Positions 13,001-25,300 of a stretch of DNA of 64,000 nt are shown one piece after another. The notes beneath the pieces are model-generated. The model was not told where the DNA came from, searched no databases, and saw only the letters and a list, made by a program, of their open reading frames with translations. Each line of letters begins with the position of its first letter. Position 1 is the first letter of the stretch. The stretch comes from Klebsormidium nitens (Eukaryota > Streptophyta > Klebsormidiophyceae > Klebsormidiales > Klebsormidiaceae): assembly GCA_000708835.1 (NCBI GenBank), contig DF236953.1:236523-300522 (forward strand). Direction: 5' to 3'. Both the position numbers and the translations under genes were made by a program.

Positions 13001-16000
13001 TCCATCTTGCATTACTGTTCCTGGTTCTAAAAATGCTCTCGGCGTTGATGCAGAAAATCGACGTTCAAAGTTCAATCGCTTTCTCTTCCTGTCTGCAGGC
13101 CGGGCTCGCGTCTCGCAAGGGCGCCGCTTTCGGCTTCGCGGGCATCGCCAAAAAGGCCGGCGCAGCACTCGCTCCCCACACCGCCGCTCTAGTTCCCAAG
13201 CTGTACCGTATGCAATACGACCCGAGCCCGGGGATGCGCGACGCGATGGGCCACATTTGGCGCGCTCTAGTTGCGGAGCCCAAAAAGGCGACCGAGGAGC
13301 ACTTTGGTGCGATCATGGACGATCTGCTGACGCAGCTCGGATCGCGCATGTGGAGGTCCCGCGAGGCGGCCGCGCTGGCGCTGTCGGACTTGCTGCAGGG
13401 GCGGCGCTGGGAGGAGGTGAGGTTCTGCGGTTAATTAAGGGATCGAAAAGCAGAAATTGAGTTGCGGATTTTAGAATCCTGGGTTCTAGATAGTTCGGTT
13501 TTGCGGAGATGAGATTTGGTTAGCGGCCGCGCTTGCTCTGTCGGACTTACTGCAAGGGCGGCGCTGGGAGGAGGTGAGGTCTTAGGGCTTTTTGAGGTTC
13601 GGAATTTTGTAGGCTAAACCTTGGAAGTCTACACCAAGGTATAGGTGCTGAACACTTTGGGTCATGCACCTGAGATCCAGAGAAGCGGCCGCGCTGGCAC
13701 TGTCGGAATTGCTGCAAGGGCGACGCTGGGAGGAGGTGAGGCCTTGGGGCTTTTTACGGGTTCGGAATTTGTAGGTTTCCAAGGTTTGGTATTTAACACT
13801 TCGGGTTGTTGCATCTGAGATCAGAGAAGCGGCCGCGCTTGCGCTGTCGGACTTGCTGCAGGGGCGGCGCTGGGAGGAGGTGAGGCGGGAGCATATGAGA
13901 TTTCGGTTGGGGTGGAGAACCTGAGAGTTGTTCGGGTGTTAGAATGGTCCCATAGCAGAGTTCCCGGAGCTGGAAAGGTCCTTGAAAAAGTACCCTCTGA
14001 ACCTCTTACATTGGTTGCTTACCTTGATAGGCAAGATTATAAAATTCTGACAGATCAGTCCGGATTTCTGACCATGCTCCGAAAGGAAGCAGGCCGCGAG
14101 CAACTTTTGCTCTGCCTTCGTATCTGGCTTGCTCTACACTAGACGGAGCGACCGAGATTGGCGGACTCTGTTTGCGCGGGATACAGAAGGGAAAGATGAT
14201 GGAATACAATAAAATAGGTGGGAATAAGATGACAAACATTCTGGAAGCTTTTTCGATCTCGAACGTGCGCTCGCGGTGCAGGTGGGCTCCTACCTGGAAC
14301 GCTGCTGGAGCATGGGCTTCCGCGCCCTGGACGACATCAAAGAGACGGTACGCACCGCCGCCACCACGCTGTGCCGCACGCTGACGTCCCTCTCGGCGCG
14401 CCTCTGCGACCCCGCCCTCACACCGGAGGCTGATGCCAAGGGTAAGTTTTGGTCCGCAGGGGAGAGGCTTCGCTGTCATAGGCCGTTCTTCTTTCGTGAT
14501 TGAGTTCCTCTGTTTCGGAAGGTTCTGGGGTTTCAAGACCGTAGGGATCGTTAGCTCGATTGCTCCAACGTCTTCGGATGTTGAGTTCGTAGAAATCGGA
14601 GACTTGCTTCGTTTGGGTCGACTGCACCGAGGAAAACGGCACCTTCTGTTTGGTTGAAATTGCGGAAGATCGAGTCTCATAGGCAAAGAAAACGCTTGGC
14701 TGGCACCCTGGGGCTTGGCGTAGATAGCGGAAAGCCTTGGTCTCTCGAGTGCGTTTTTGCATGATTCTATAAACCTTGAAACTTAGCTTTTTCTAGATGT
14801 GAAGCTTTTTTCCTTTTCCCCTCTCTGCAGCCGCGGTCGCGATCGTCCTCCCCTTCCTCCTCACCACGGGCGTCCCATCCTCCGTTACCGAAGTCCGCCG
14901 CCTCTCGTTGGCGACCGTTACCAAGCTCGTGAAACAAGCCACGCCGGCGGTCGTGCGGCCCCACGTGCCCGATCTAGTTTTCCACATGCTGGAAGGGCTC
15001 TCCAGTCTGGAGGACAGCCGATTGAATTACGTGCAACTTCACGCGGAGCGGATGAACGGGCGCGCCGCGGAGCAGCTGGAAAGTGCGCGCGTGGCGGCGG
15101 CGCGGGACTCGCCGATGTGGGCGACGCTCGAGCTGTGCCTGCGCCAGGTGAGGGTTCGGAGACATGGGTTAGTGGTTCCGACATGGGTTACCGGTTCCAA
15201 GACATGGGTTAAGAGTTCCAAAAAGATGGGTTAGTGGATCTGAGACTCGGGCCTCCCCCGTGTGGGCGACGCTCGAGCTGTGCCTGCGCCAGGTGAGCGT
15301 TCCAAGAGATCTGGGTTGGAAGACTCGATTACGGTGACATAAGTTTGTAACGGTTGTTGCCAGGGTTTGAAAGGAGCGAGCATTAGGCTGTGGAACGAGC
15401 AGAAGCGTCAGGCCGCTGGGGAGTCGAGCCGGCACTGGTTCAGGCCTTTTCACATCTCAATCAGTCTCTGAAATTGTAGTGCGAGCTGCTTACATTAAGA
15501 CTTGGTGGGCAAACGGAGAGCGACAAAGTGACTTCTGAGAGAGAGAGGATCAGCAACTGGGACGCAAAAATCGGGAAGCGCTTCTATTGACCCACAGTCT
15601 ACCCGGCTTTTCAGGACGCCATGCCCTTCTTACCCATGGGCTCAAAAATAGTCGATTTTCTGAAGCTTACGCAGAGGTCACGCTTGTTCCTCCTCTGACT
15701 TCAAAAACTCCCTTTCTCAGGTCGATGCAGAGACCATGGAGGCCTTGTCTCCGAAGCTGGTGCAGCTGATCCGCTCCGGTGTGGGCCTTACGACGCGAGC
15801 CGGAGTAGCGCGCTTCATCACAATGCTCACAACGGTGAACACGCTTCACCTCGTATCCTTTCGATCTTAGGATTACAGGTCCCTGCAGTAGAGAATATGA
15901 ACCTTCTCTTCAACGAAAGTAGGATTAAAGCCAAGGTAAGGAAGCATTTCCATAGCGGGCGCACAGCTTGATGGTATGGGCGTCAAAGCTAACCCGCTTA

Positions 16001-19000
16001 ACCTGTCACTTGCTCAAGTTTACACAACCTCCAGGATTCAAGATTCGGACATGAGCTACAGCTGGTTGTTTGCAGTGCAGAGCCCCGTGTGCCCACACGT
16101 AATGCGGTCGCTCTCTCAAAGGCGGTCTGTTTGACATTTGATAGACGAAGAAAATTTCATTTCAGTTTTCGTCAGAAGATGTGAAACTTTTAGAAGAGTG
16201 TGGGGAAACATGGCAAGAACGTCGAGTCGAAATGTCGGTTATTTTCTGCAGCGCACGAGCCCCGAGATCGTGCGCCCCCACGCTGCCGCCCTCCTGAAGG
16301 CGCTCTTCTCCGTCGTCCGCACCGAAAAGTCCGCCGCCGTCCGCAAGGCGTGCGCGGCCGCGGCTGCGGGGGTCGCCAAACCCGCGGCGCCCGCGCGCTT
16401 CTCCAAGTTCGTGACGGACACGTGTCAGCTGTACGACGCGCCGGGTGACGTGGAGTCGCGGACGGCCAGCGGGCTGCTGCTGAGGGAACTGTCGCGGCAG
16501 GTACGTCTTGATATTAGTCGAGTTGAGCCAGGTTGATTTACAAAACGCAGAACTGGGAGGCGTACTAAGACGACTACCCAAGATTGAAGTAACGTGCTTC
16601 GCACCTGAATCCATTCTCAATTTCAAATCAATTCATCCGGTTTCCGACTGACCTACATCAACGTGGCTGTATCTGAACCTGAAACGAATACTACTTCCCG
16701 GCAGGCCAACGAACAGCTGAAGGGGATGTATACGGAGGTTTTGCCGCTTGCGTTCGTGGGCAAGTATGACGACGAGAAGGAGGTGCGCGCGCTATTTGGG
16801 GAGGTGTGGGAAGAGAACACGAGCAGCGTCTCGACGTCGCTGCAGGTAAGCGGGCCGGATGCACATTGTTTTTGAAACCTCAGACTTTCTAAGATTTGGG
16901 GTCTGTGACGCTCTACAAAGGGCGGTCAGTTTTGCCTGTTGTTATAGAAAGCTTCGGAACGGTACGGGTGGCTTTAAGACGGCGCTATGCCAAATATCGC
17001 TTAGTTTGAACGTCTTTCTATGCTTCCCAAGTGGTAGACTGTTGGAGCGCTAGTATGGGGGACAAACCTTCAGCAATAGTTTACGACATCAGCCCAGCGA
17101 GAGCGATTGTGCCCATCACTCGTTCTGGAGCACTTGACGAGTTCTTCACGCCCCGAAACTGAATGAGAAGACCCGCTTTCTGCAGCTGTACCTACAAGAG
17201 ATCATGGCGCGCATTCTGCCCGGCCTCGCCTCTTCGTCCTGGTCCACCAAACAGCAGTGCGCGAAAGCCTCGGCTGCTCTCGCCGAGGGCATTAAGGGCG
17301 ACCTCGGCCCCAACGGCTCCACTCTTCTGGTCGCCCTCCTGGGGGAACTCCCGGGGCGGTTGTGGGACGGCAAGGAAGCCGTTTTGCACGCAATCGGGGG
17401 AATCTGCAAGGCTTGTTCGGAGACGATTGTTTCGGGGGGTGGAAAGGAAATCACGCCGGAAAAGATTGTGGCGGCGGTCGTGGCGGCGGGGGGGCGCAAG
17501 AAGGGGAGCTTCAGGGAGGCAGCCTTTGAATGCCTCGAGAAGGTGCGGGGGGCCGTTTGGGTTTCTCTATCTCGGCGTCCCGTTTACCTGCACACCATTC
17601 TTTCCTTTATCATGTCACGCTCCCTTTCTTGATGTCACCATTGGCCCTGAAGTTTTGGTGAAGTTGGCAGCTCTTTGTGACGTTGTGGCGCACAACGGCA
17701 TCTGCACTTGTCGTGCGCATTTCGTCTTCGTTTGCGCTTCTACCAAGTACTATGCTCGGACGTCGGCCTTGACGCAGATTGCTAGCCCGCAAAGTCCTTC
17801 TGATCGGTCATCTGCCCTCATCTCTTTTGCTCCTCCAACTTACGGCTCGAGTTGAAAGACAAATTCTGTTCTTTAAGAGCACACTCGAATCCACGCTGCT
17901 TCAGGTGCTCCAAGCCTTCCAGAAAGAGGATCTCTTTGCCCACGTGGCGACCCTACTGCTGGACGTCGCCTCCAGCGCTCCCCCGGCCCCCAAGAGCAAC
18001 TATGACGTCAGCGAGGGGGGCGCCAGCAAAGAGAACGAGGACGAGGCCGGCCCGGCACCGCCCCTTGCGCCAGCTCTGGTGAGCAACCCCAGAGCTGGAG
18101 AATGAGTTGATCTGAATATTCTGAACATAGAACTGAAAACAGAGTCTGCCGAAGACTGGAACCCAATGCTGTGCTGAGATCATAATTCAAAGCTTTGTGA
18201 TAGATTTCGAGATCATGAAGTTTTATGAAGTGCACATTTGCGCACGTGCACGGCGCCTGCAAGCAGTCAGTGGAGCTGTTCCTAGCAGAAAAATGGGAGC
18301 GAGTTCTTTGGTGCTTTGTACCCTTCTTGAGCTGCTTATTAAGTGCGCGACGAGATGAGGAGGTACTTTCCAAACGTCATAAATCATTGTTAAGCTTTCA
18401 TTCCGGGTTCAAAATCCTTGGCTTCAATACAAATTATCCGTGGCTTGAGGGTTCTATGTTCAATGGACCCAGGGGCATGGTGCGGCAAGAGACCAGCTTT
18501 CCCTTGACAGGGAAAGTTTGTTTGGGAGCATGTTTAGGAAGTTTGATGCCGGCCCACGACTGCCTTGCTTGTCAGAAGCAGGCAACCATTTATGTGCAGC
18601 ACATTGTACTATGAATTGGCACGTGCTGACCGTCCGATCATCATCGCAGGGCTGCCTTGCTGCCGCTTGGGAGGGGGCTGCCCCTGCAACGGTCCAGGCG
18701 CGGGGGCCGGAAGTCGAGGCTACGCTGGTGACTGCTCTGAGCAGTGACCGTCCGTGGACTGGTGAGGAAACTGAACCTGCAAATACTGCTTTTGGCGTCC
18801 ATTCTGCACCTTGAGAGCGCCAACGTGCGATGCTCCTGCCAATGTGCACGTTGGAAGTACACAGAGGGTGGGCAAACTTGTAAGAACGAGAGATAATGGC
18901 ACAGTTTTACTCTTGCATTGTTCTGAGTAGATGTTGGGAAAGTAGTAGGGCCAATGTGACTCCGTTTCCAGGCTGACTGCTTGGTCTGAAAGCACAAGGA

Positions 19001-19836
19001 AAATGGGAGCGGGGTGGTCTTACTTTCCCGGCTCCTTAACCAAGAGCCTTGACCCGATCAGCCTGTAGTCCGTCGGAAAGAGCGGCGTTGTTTTGCGGCG
19101 GGTCAGCGATTACGGGATGCTGACAGCTGGCATGCGCGTCCTTGTGCAGTGCGCGTGGCGGCATTGAATGCGGCACGAACGTTTGTCAAAAAGGCGGCCG
19201 GAGGATCGGGGGTCGAAGGCGAGGGTCAACTGAAGGCGCTGATTGGAAAGGTGCTCGAGAACACGGAAGACCTCAAGTATAGCCAGGTGGGTGTGCAAGT
19301 TTATTCGCTCCACACCCACGTGTTCGAGGGAACTTTCTGCTGCGGGCCTTCAGAAAAGTTTGGATCCACTTATACACTTCGCCCGCGATTGTGAGTCAGC
19401 ACTCAAACCACTTCTGTGCCGTCCTGACAGTAAAGCCAATCTTGAGGAGTAGAGTAGCTACTTGTAAAGCCCTTTCTAGAGCGATTTAAACCGTTCACTA
19501 ACTCCACTTTGAGGAGCACGCAAGCCCCGCCATGAAGTTTTCTGCGGTCGTTTCAAAGTTGAATGTCGGGGATCTTACTTTGTTTGCCGTGTCGTGTCCT
19601 CGCAGGTCCGGTCCAACGCGCTGGACTGTCTGGCAGACTTGCTGACGGTCAACGACCACGGGAGCGCGCTCTCTCGCGATGTATCTTCGCAAGTCAGGAC
19701 GCGGCTAGAGAGCATGGCTCTGGAGGACAAGAATGCGACGCTGAGGGCCCAAGCTCTGCGGACGATTGAGCTCTTCGATCACGTGCCCAATAAAGAGGAC
19801 ACTCATGACCGGCCAGTTCCTATGCAGAGTGATTAA
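4001..19836 (+). CDS. ECM29: ECM29-like proteasome adaptor and scaffold protein (23 exons)
   Basis: ECM29 is a HEAT-repeat protein that binds the 26S proteasome, tethers core to regulatory particle and links it to membranes and motors. Exons: 4001-4159, 5294-5551, 5943-6188, 6743-6932, 7380-7529, 8005-8236, 8489-8597, 9138-9316, 9777-9953, 10251-11236, 11664-11881, 12305-12580, 13099-13416, 14282-14441, 14831-15147, 15721-15834, 16252-16500, 16705-16845, 17186-17542, 17905-18078, 18650-18761, 19150-19286, 19606-19836. All junctions are GT-AG and phases agree. The total of 5490 bases gives 1829 residues, near the family's usual 1820-1870. Exon 2 (SHINKRVKDQKHIKLP, then YRDPGSVMMVRNF) matches the conserved N-terminus, and exons 3-6 match the Ecm29 N-terminal domain. 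The rest is alpha-helical HEAT repeats. Exon 10 is unusually long (986 bases). Several introns carry partial copies of exon edges, listed separately. Confidence 0.93.
5212..5250 (+). repeat. Partial copy of the ECM29 exon 2 acceptor edge
   Basis: A pyrimidine-rich tract, CAG and then sequence reading VLEMLSHIK occurs 74 bases upstream of the true exon 2 start at 5294. It ends abruptly after about 30 bases of exon-like sequence. The true exon keeps frame with exon 1 and continues as a conserved ECM29 domain; the copy does not. Confidence 0.75.
6563..6655 (+). repeat. Partial copy of the ECM29 exon 4 acceptor edge
   Basis: CAG-CTGGCG at 6570-6578 repeats the exon 4 start 170 bases upstream of the real acceptor. 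The following 80 bases track exon 4 with many substitutions, including the CCCCAC...CGTCTGTCGACAGCC portion seen here as CCCGCACTC...CGTGGACAGCC. The frame is interrupted, so it is probably a decayed duplicate. Confidence 0.65.
7010..7047 (+). repeat. Partial copy of the ECM29 exon 4 donor edge
   Basis: The exon 4 end (CTCCATCTTCCAAG followed by GTGCG) recurs as CTCCATCTTGCAAG followed by GTGCG, with donors at 6933 and 7040, so the spacing is 107 bases. Exon 4 is therefore flanked on both sides by partial copies of its own edges. Confidence 0.7.
7826..7872 (+). repeat. Partial copy of the ECM29 exon 6 acceptor edge
   Basis: GAGCACACGACGATGCAGCTGAAGCAGG here matches the exon 6 start GAGCACACAACGATGCGGCTGAAGCAGG, about 168 bases upstream of the real acceptor at 8004/8005. 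A TCAG precedes both. The copy then diverges into intron sequence. Confidence 0.8.
13514..13885 (+). repeat. Three tandem copies of the ECM29 exon 13 donor edge
   Basis: The last 60 or so bases of exon 13 (encoding REAAALALSDLLQGRRWEE) plus the GTGAGG donor occur once in the true exon and three more times in the intron. GT donors are at 13417, 13574, 13736 and 13880, giving spacings of 157, 162 and 144 bases. All four donors are intact and the exon-like parts are nearly identical. Reading-phase and family fit place the true junction at the first copy. Confidence 0.93.
15255..15297 (+). repeat. Copy of the ECM29 exon 15 donor edge
   Basis: The exon 15 end (encoding WATLELCLRQ) plus the GTGAG donor is repeated with donors at 15148 and 15293, a spacing of 145 bases. 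The match is almost perfect over about 37 bases, which suggests a recent duplication. Short repeats of GACATGGGTTA lie between the two copies. Confidence 0.9.
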
Positions 19837-21301
19837 ATAGGACTGGATTTGCAGGGGGAAGAACCTTGGTTCTTATACTCGCTGGCGTCGGCGCTTGCAA
19901 CCCCTACTAAGGTCCGTACTAATCAAAAGATGGTCTTCTGGAAATTCAGCGTCATGCCGCAAGGCACGCCATGTCAAAGGGCATCGGGCTTAGATCTTGG
20001 ATCGTGAATCGAAGGCGGTTGCTTTTGGATTGTGTTGGATGGTGAAGTTGATCGCGGCGCTGCGGCTACTTTTGGCTTCCAACTACATGTCGCGTCAAGT
20101 TTGCTCATCAAAATCAGTGCGCAGATATGGCAGTAACTGACACCATCTCGCAATTGACTGCGGCCATCCGATCACATGCGCGGGCGACCATCCAATCAAA
20201 CGAGCGACATGCAGTTGGAAGCGAAAAGTACTATAGCCTAGCCGCACGGCCCACGATTCACCATCCATTTACACAACCCATGGCACAATCCGATCGTGTC
20301 AGAACATGTATGTGCAAGGGCGTCCGGAACTCCGAAAATCGGCCCTCGCAGGCCGGGGGGGCTGGTGGCCGGTGGGGGCAACATCTAGCTGGGCAGGATC
20401 GATTTACCCCTCGGTAAAAGCGTGCGTCAAGAGGGAAGGGGGGAGCTGGTGGCCGGTTTTATTTTCGGAGTTCCAGACGCTCCTGCACACATGTTTTGAC
20501 ACGATGCCCATAGTATATGATCATGCAAGTCGAGCCCCTCAGAATTTCTAGCTATCGCCGCGGTCGGATGGCCTCAACTCAACGATTATGCAGCTCTCAA
20601 TCATTAATATGTTCTTGAGTTCATTCATAAGCGCCGCGCAGCTAGACCCTAGATCGAGGCCACACTGCACATATGCACTGCAAAGGGCCCGCGCGAGACT
20701 CACAGACCTACCTAAAATTTGACTCGGATTACAACGGAATCTTACCCCCATTCCCCAGAAATCACAAAAAGAGGCGAAGCTCGAAAGGCGGTGAATTTTC
20801 AGTGTGCATGATTTGATGCATCATAGCAATATGCGCACTGAAGTTGCGTTTTACAGTTTTGAATCTGCACAACAGGTGTGCCTCCTCGACGATTCATTTT
20901 GATGAGCCGCCTTTAGTCACATGTTACTCGTGTCCATGCGGCAGAGGATTCCAAGATTGCTCATGACCCTTGTTCAACCTCCGTGTTTCATTTGAAAGCT
21001 TATAAACGTTATGGTATTGGCACCAGCTTCACGGCTTTTTAAAACATGCTTGCACAAGAAGAGCCTGGATGCGCCAGAAAAGCCGTTGACACATTGCCTG
21101 GAGTGTCAAGACAGTTACTTGATTCGATCAGATGATAACTAGGACGGCATTCTGCAACGGTCCCTCGTTAAAAGGTGCACAGCCCCTCTGAATCTCTCAC
21201 TTCGATCGTCCGTTGTGCACCCTATGTGCAAGCAGAAATGGCAAACACTCCAATCTGCAACGCATCCACGCTAGTGCCTTTGTTTCGATGCGGTGAAGGT
21301 C
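19837..21301. other. Convergent intergenic region between ECM29 and AsnRS
   Basis: The two flanking genes end toward each other, so this stretch should hold both 3' untranslated regions and terminators. It is AT-richer than the exons. I found no frame that resembles a known protein, no tRNA-like cloverleaf and no clear repeat array. Confidence 0.55.
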
Positions 21302-22277
21302 CTACAGATCTGCCCGCCCTGGATACCGGGGGAACGGGATGACGTCACGGATGTTCTCCATACCCGTAGCAAAGAGAATCATCCGTTCGAAGCCCAGGCC
21401 GAATCCCGCGTGCTTGACCGTCCCGTACTTTCGCGTCTCCAGGTACCATTCGTACGGCTCCCGAGGAAGGCCCATTTCTTGTAATCTGCGAACAACACGC
21501 TGAGGTTAGTTGGATCCATCTTTCAGTACTCTCCCGCAACCAAATCATCGTCCAAAACTCTCTCGCAGCCCAATCATCGTCCAAAGTCAGAGAAATCTTC
21601 AGAAAAACAGGGTGGCACCCTCTGCAGATGCGGACTGCCAAACGCAACGCTTTCTTTCCTCTGCAGCGCTGAAAGGCCTCCCACGGCTCGTCACCCGCTT
21701 CGAAGCCCCGATGCGGCTTCATTACGTCCAGCTATCCGGTTCTGGACCGGTATGCTCAATCGACGGAATCAAATTCATCCTGCAGTCTCGTCAGTCCTTG
21801 AGCATTGAAACTCGGGGTCTTCCATCAAACCCTCAGATCTGGAAGGCAAAACCCAGGTTCAAAAAAAGCTCACCGTTGCTCAAGCACCTCTAGTCGTTCC
21901 TTGCCCTGGCTTCCTCCGACCAACTTCCCGACCCCGCGCATCAGAACGTAATATGCAAACCCAAATCGCAACACTCAAAACCCAAGACCGGAAACCCAAA
22001 ACCCAAAACCGCATGCCTCAGACCCCAAATTCCAGCCCCAAAATAGAGTCCCAAACCCTCCTCAACTTTGCTCCAGCACCTCCAGTCGCTCCTCAAACTG
22101 ACTCGCCCCGACCAGCTCCCCGACCCCGGGCACCAGAACCCAAATCACGAAACTCCAAACCCCAAAACCAAACCCTAAAACCTTCACCTTTGTTCCAGCA
22201 CCTCCAGTCGCTCCTCGCGCTGGCTCCCCCCGACCAGCTCCCCGACCCCGGGCACCAGGACGTCCATCGCGGCGACC

Positions 22278-22309
<32 letters not shown>

Positions 22310-25300
22310 CGCCTTGATGTCTTTCGGGTAGTTGTAAACCACGACCGGTTTCTGGAAGTGGACCTCCGCCAGGTACCGCTCGTGCTCGGACGCCAGGTCG
22401 ATGCCCCACTCCACCTTGTTCTCGAACTCCTTGTCCTCCTTCTTGACCTGTCCGAAAATTAGAATTTGAGTGTCCGAAGGTGGAAAACCACGTCCAAACA
22501 GCGCCAGTCGATGCCCCACTCCACCTTGTTCCCGAACTCCTTCCCCTCCTTCTTGACATGTCCGAAGCAGTCGAAACTTAATTGCCTCAACAACCCAAAT
22601 GGGCGTCCGAAAGTGAAATATGGATGTCCGAAGATAAGGGATGACGTCCAAAAGGTGCCAGGTCGATGCCCCACTCAACTTTGTCTCGAACTCCTCGTCT
22701 TCCTTCCCGACATGTCCAAAGCCATTCAAGTCAGTGTCCGGAACAAAAGATTTCGTGTCTGAAGTTTAAGTGTCCGAGTCGACGTATCAGTTGTTCGAAA
22801 GTGTATAGTCGGCGCAAAGTCGGAGGGTCTAAAAAGCAAATGCTGAGGGTCCAATATCAGAGGACGACGCCCGAAAGCAAGAGCAAGAGCGTTCATAGAG
22901 GTCCAGATTGATGGCCTATCCAAGCTTCTTTTCAAACTCCTTGTCCTCCTTCTTGACCTGTCCGGAAAGGTCTAGTGAAAGTGTCTGGGAAAACGATGGC
23001 GTGGCACGGCGTCGAAAAATTTCGTGGTAATAGCGTCCAGCGGATTGCCAGGTCGATGCTTCCAAAACTTTGAAACTGGCGACCAATAGAAAAGCAGACT
23101 CAGCGCCTCGAAAGTGTGGCAGGTCGAGAACCCTTCCCAGCATTTAACACGCGCTCCTCAAGGGGAAAAAAAGAAGCGGGAAAATGTAAGCAGTGGGCTT
23201 TGCCACGTGTCTCAAGCAATCAAAGAAATCCAACTGCCTTTTATCATTTCTCCACACCGGCAGCAGGATTGTAAAGGCTGACCCTCAGAACTCGCAAGCT
23301 AGACCCACCGATGAGTCAAGAAGTCCTCGTACAATGTGCGTCCGTCATACAAAAGAAACTCCGTTTCTTCGAAACGCACAACAACGACGACACAGATGCC
23401 TACTTCCCTTCCTCGCCCCTGCAGCAAGATGTCAATTCTTTCCATGTATCTGACCTTTCCTGGCGCGCTAGATCCACTGATAAGACAGAGAGTGCTCGTC
23501 GACTCTGCTTCCTTCAACCAGACCTCCTCTTCTCCTTTGAAACAACCAACAATGACAAAAGCGGCCTCTCACTTTGAGCAGGATTTCGATGGCTTCCGTG
23601 TAGCTGACCCTCCCGAAGGGCGTACTGGCCACCGCCGTCAGCCGGTCGATGCACGTCTTGTCGTACAGCTTGCGCATCAGCTCCAAATCCTCGCCGCAGT
23701 GATCCAACAGATACTGGCACAAGTACCGCACGTAGTCCTCCGCCAGCTGCATGTCGTCCTGGCAAAAAGTCCGACGAGATAGTTAGAACACACGAGATGG
23801 TTGAGGCAATGCACTGATTTGCTCAAGGCTACTCAGACCGCTTGGGTTTACCATCAGGAATATTAGTATAAAATCAGCTCCAGAACCTCGCCGCAGTGGT
23901 TCAACAGATACTGGCACAGGTACAGCACGTAGTCCTCCGCCAGCTATATGTCGTCCTGGCAAAAAAGGCACGAGATCGTCAATACAAAAGAGTTAGTCAG
24001 AAGCAGACTCGTACAATTGTTTTAGACTGGTTAAGGTTGTACATTGAGAACACAATGACTCTGTATAGCAGTGAGTCCAGATCCTCGCCGCCAGAGTCCA
24101 AAAGGTACCAGCACAATCACCGTATGTAGTCGTGCATCTCGTCTTGGCAGAAAGATCAATAACAAAGAAATGAAGCTCCGGACTTGAACCGGAACAGCCC
24201 AAAAGCCCGACTTTCGAGAGATCCAATCTGTTCAGCACTCTGGACAGACATTCCACGCACTATTTCGCCAGATACATCGTCCTAAAAGCGAGAAGAGCCT
24301 GGGGTATTGTAGCTCTTTCCAACAGATGGAAAGTGCAAACACTAGACTGCCAAAGAGGTTTCAAATCCATCCGGGAAGATTGGTTCGGCGTATACTATCA
24401 ACCAGATGTCCTACTACATGAGGGGCCCGGAAATGTGCCTGAGGTGTGTGGAGTCGCCGGAGAATCACCTGAAGGACGGGCCGGAAAAAACAGCTCACGA
24501 CAACGCCCCTCATTTTAAGCGTTGGACTATCAATACCGTTTTCTTTATGCAGTCTTTTTGGACGGTCTGAATCCTTGCTTCTTACTGCAAACAGCGACAA
24601 CGATGAACTGAAACTGAAGACCGTACCTTGAGGTCCGCAAACGCAATCTCGGGCTCGATCATCCAGAACTCCGCCAAGTGTCGCGTCGTGTTCGAGTTCT
24701 CCGCACGGAACGTCGGCCCAAACGTGTACACGTTGCTCAGCGCCATAGCATACGTCTCCACCTGAAAGAAACGACGGACTCAGTGAGTGTCTCGAGCTTT
24801 GCTCTCGCCGCAGGTCATCAGCTTTTAAGTTGCACGTGACTGCAAGTACTCCAATGAGAGCGAACGGGCGTCGCCTTTGGGAGCGGCGACCCTGAGTTCC
24901 AGAACGACTCAAGAGCCGCCAGGAAATTTCTGATGCTCACCCAATGCTCTAAGTTTGATGGAAGATGTTCGGCATGCGGAACAAAAGACCTGACTCCATC
25001 ATCTGGGGCTGAAAGCACAGGGACCAGAAGCAAGCTTCTGCCTGGCCGAACGGACCTTTGGGAAGCGATGACATGAGAACAGTCAATCTTCCTGACGAAG
25101 AAAAGCAGTCATCGTCCATGGAAGATGGGTTCCACTGGTCACCTTGCCCTCGAGCAGAGTCGTCGACTGGTCCAATGCTGCCCCGAACCTAAGACTATTT
25201 TCGCAAAGCCTCTGCCTCCGTCCAATCTTTTCTAGCGGACGCCATTCGGCCTGTACTGGTCAAGCAAACACTTATTATCGCATCTTATTCCGGGGCTCAA

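Noticed and set aside
13340-13885. Evenly spaced identical repeats resembling a CRISPR array
   Set aside because: Units are 144-162 bases apart, code for the end of a HEAT-repeat exon and end in splice donors; the setting is an intron of a eukaryotic gene.
22062-22729. Minus-strand open frames of 165-181 codons as separate genes
   Set aside because: They combine AsnRS exon 7 with intron-borne copies of its edge; the real exon is 22188-22447.
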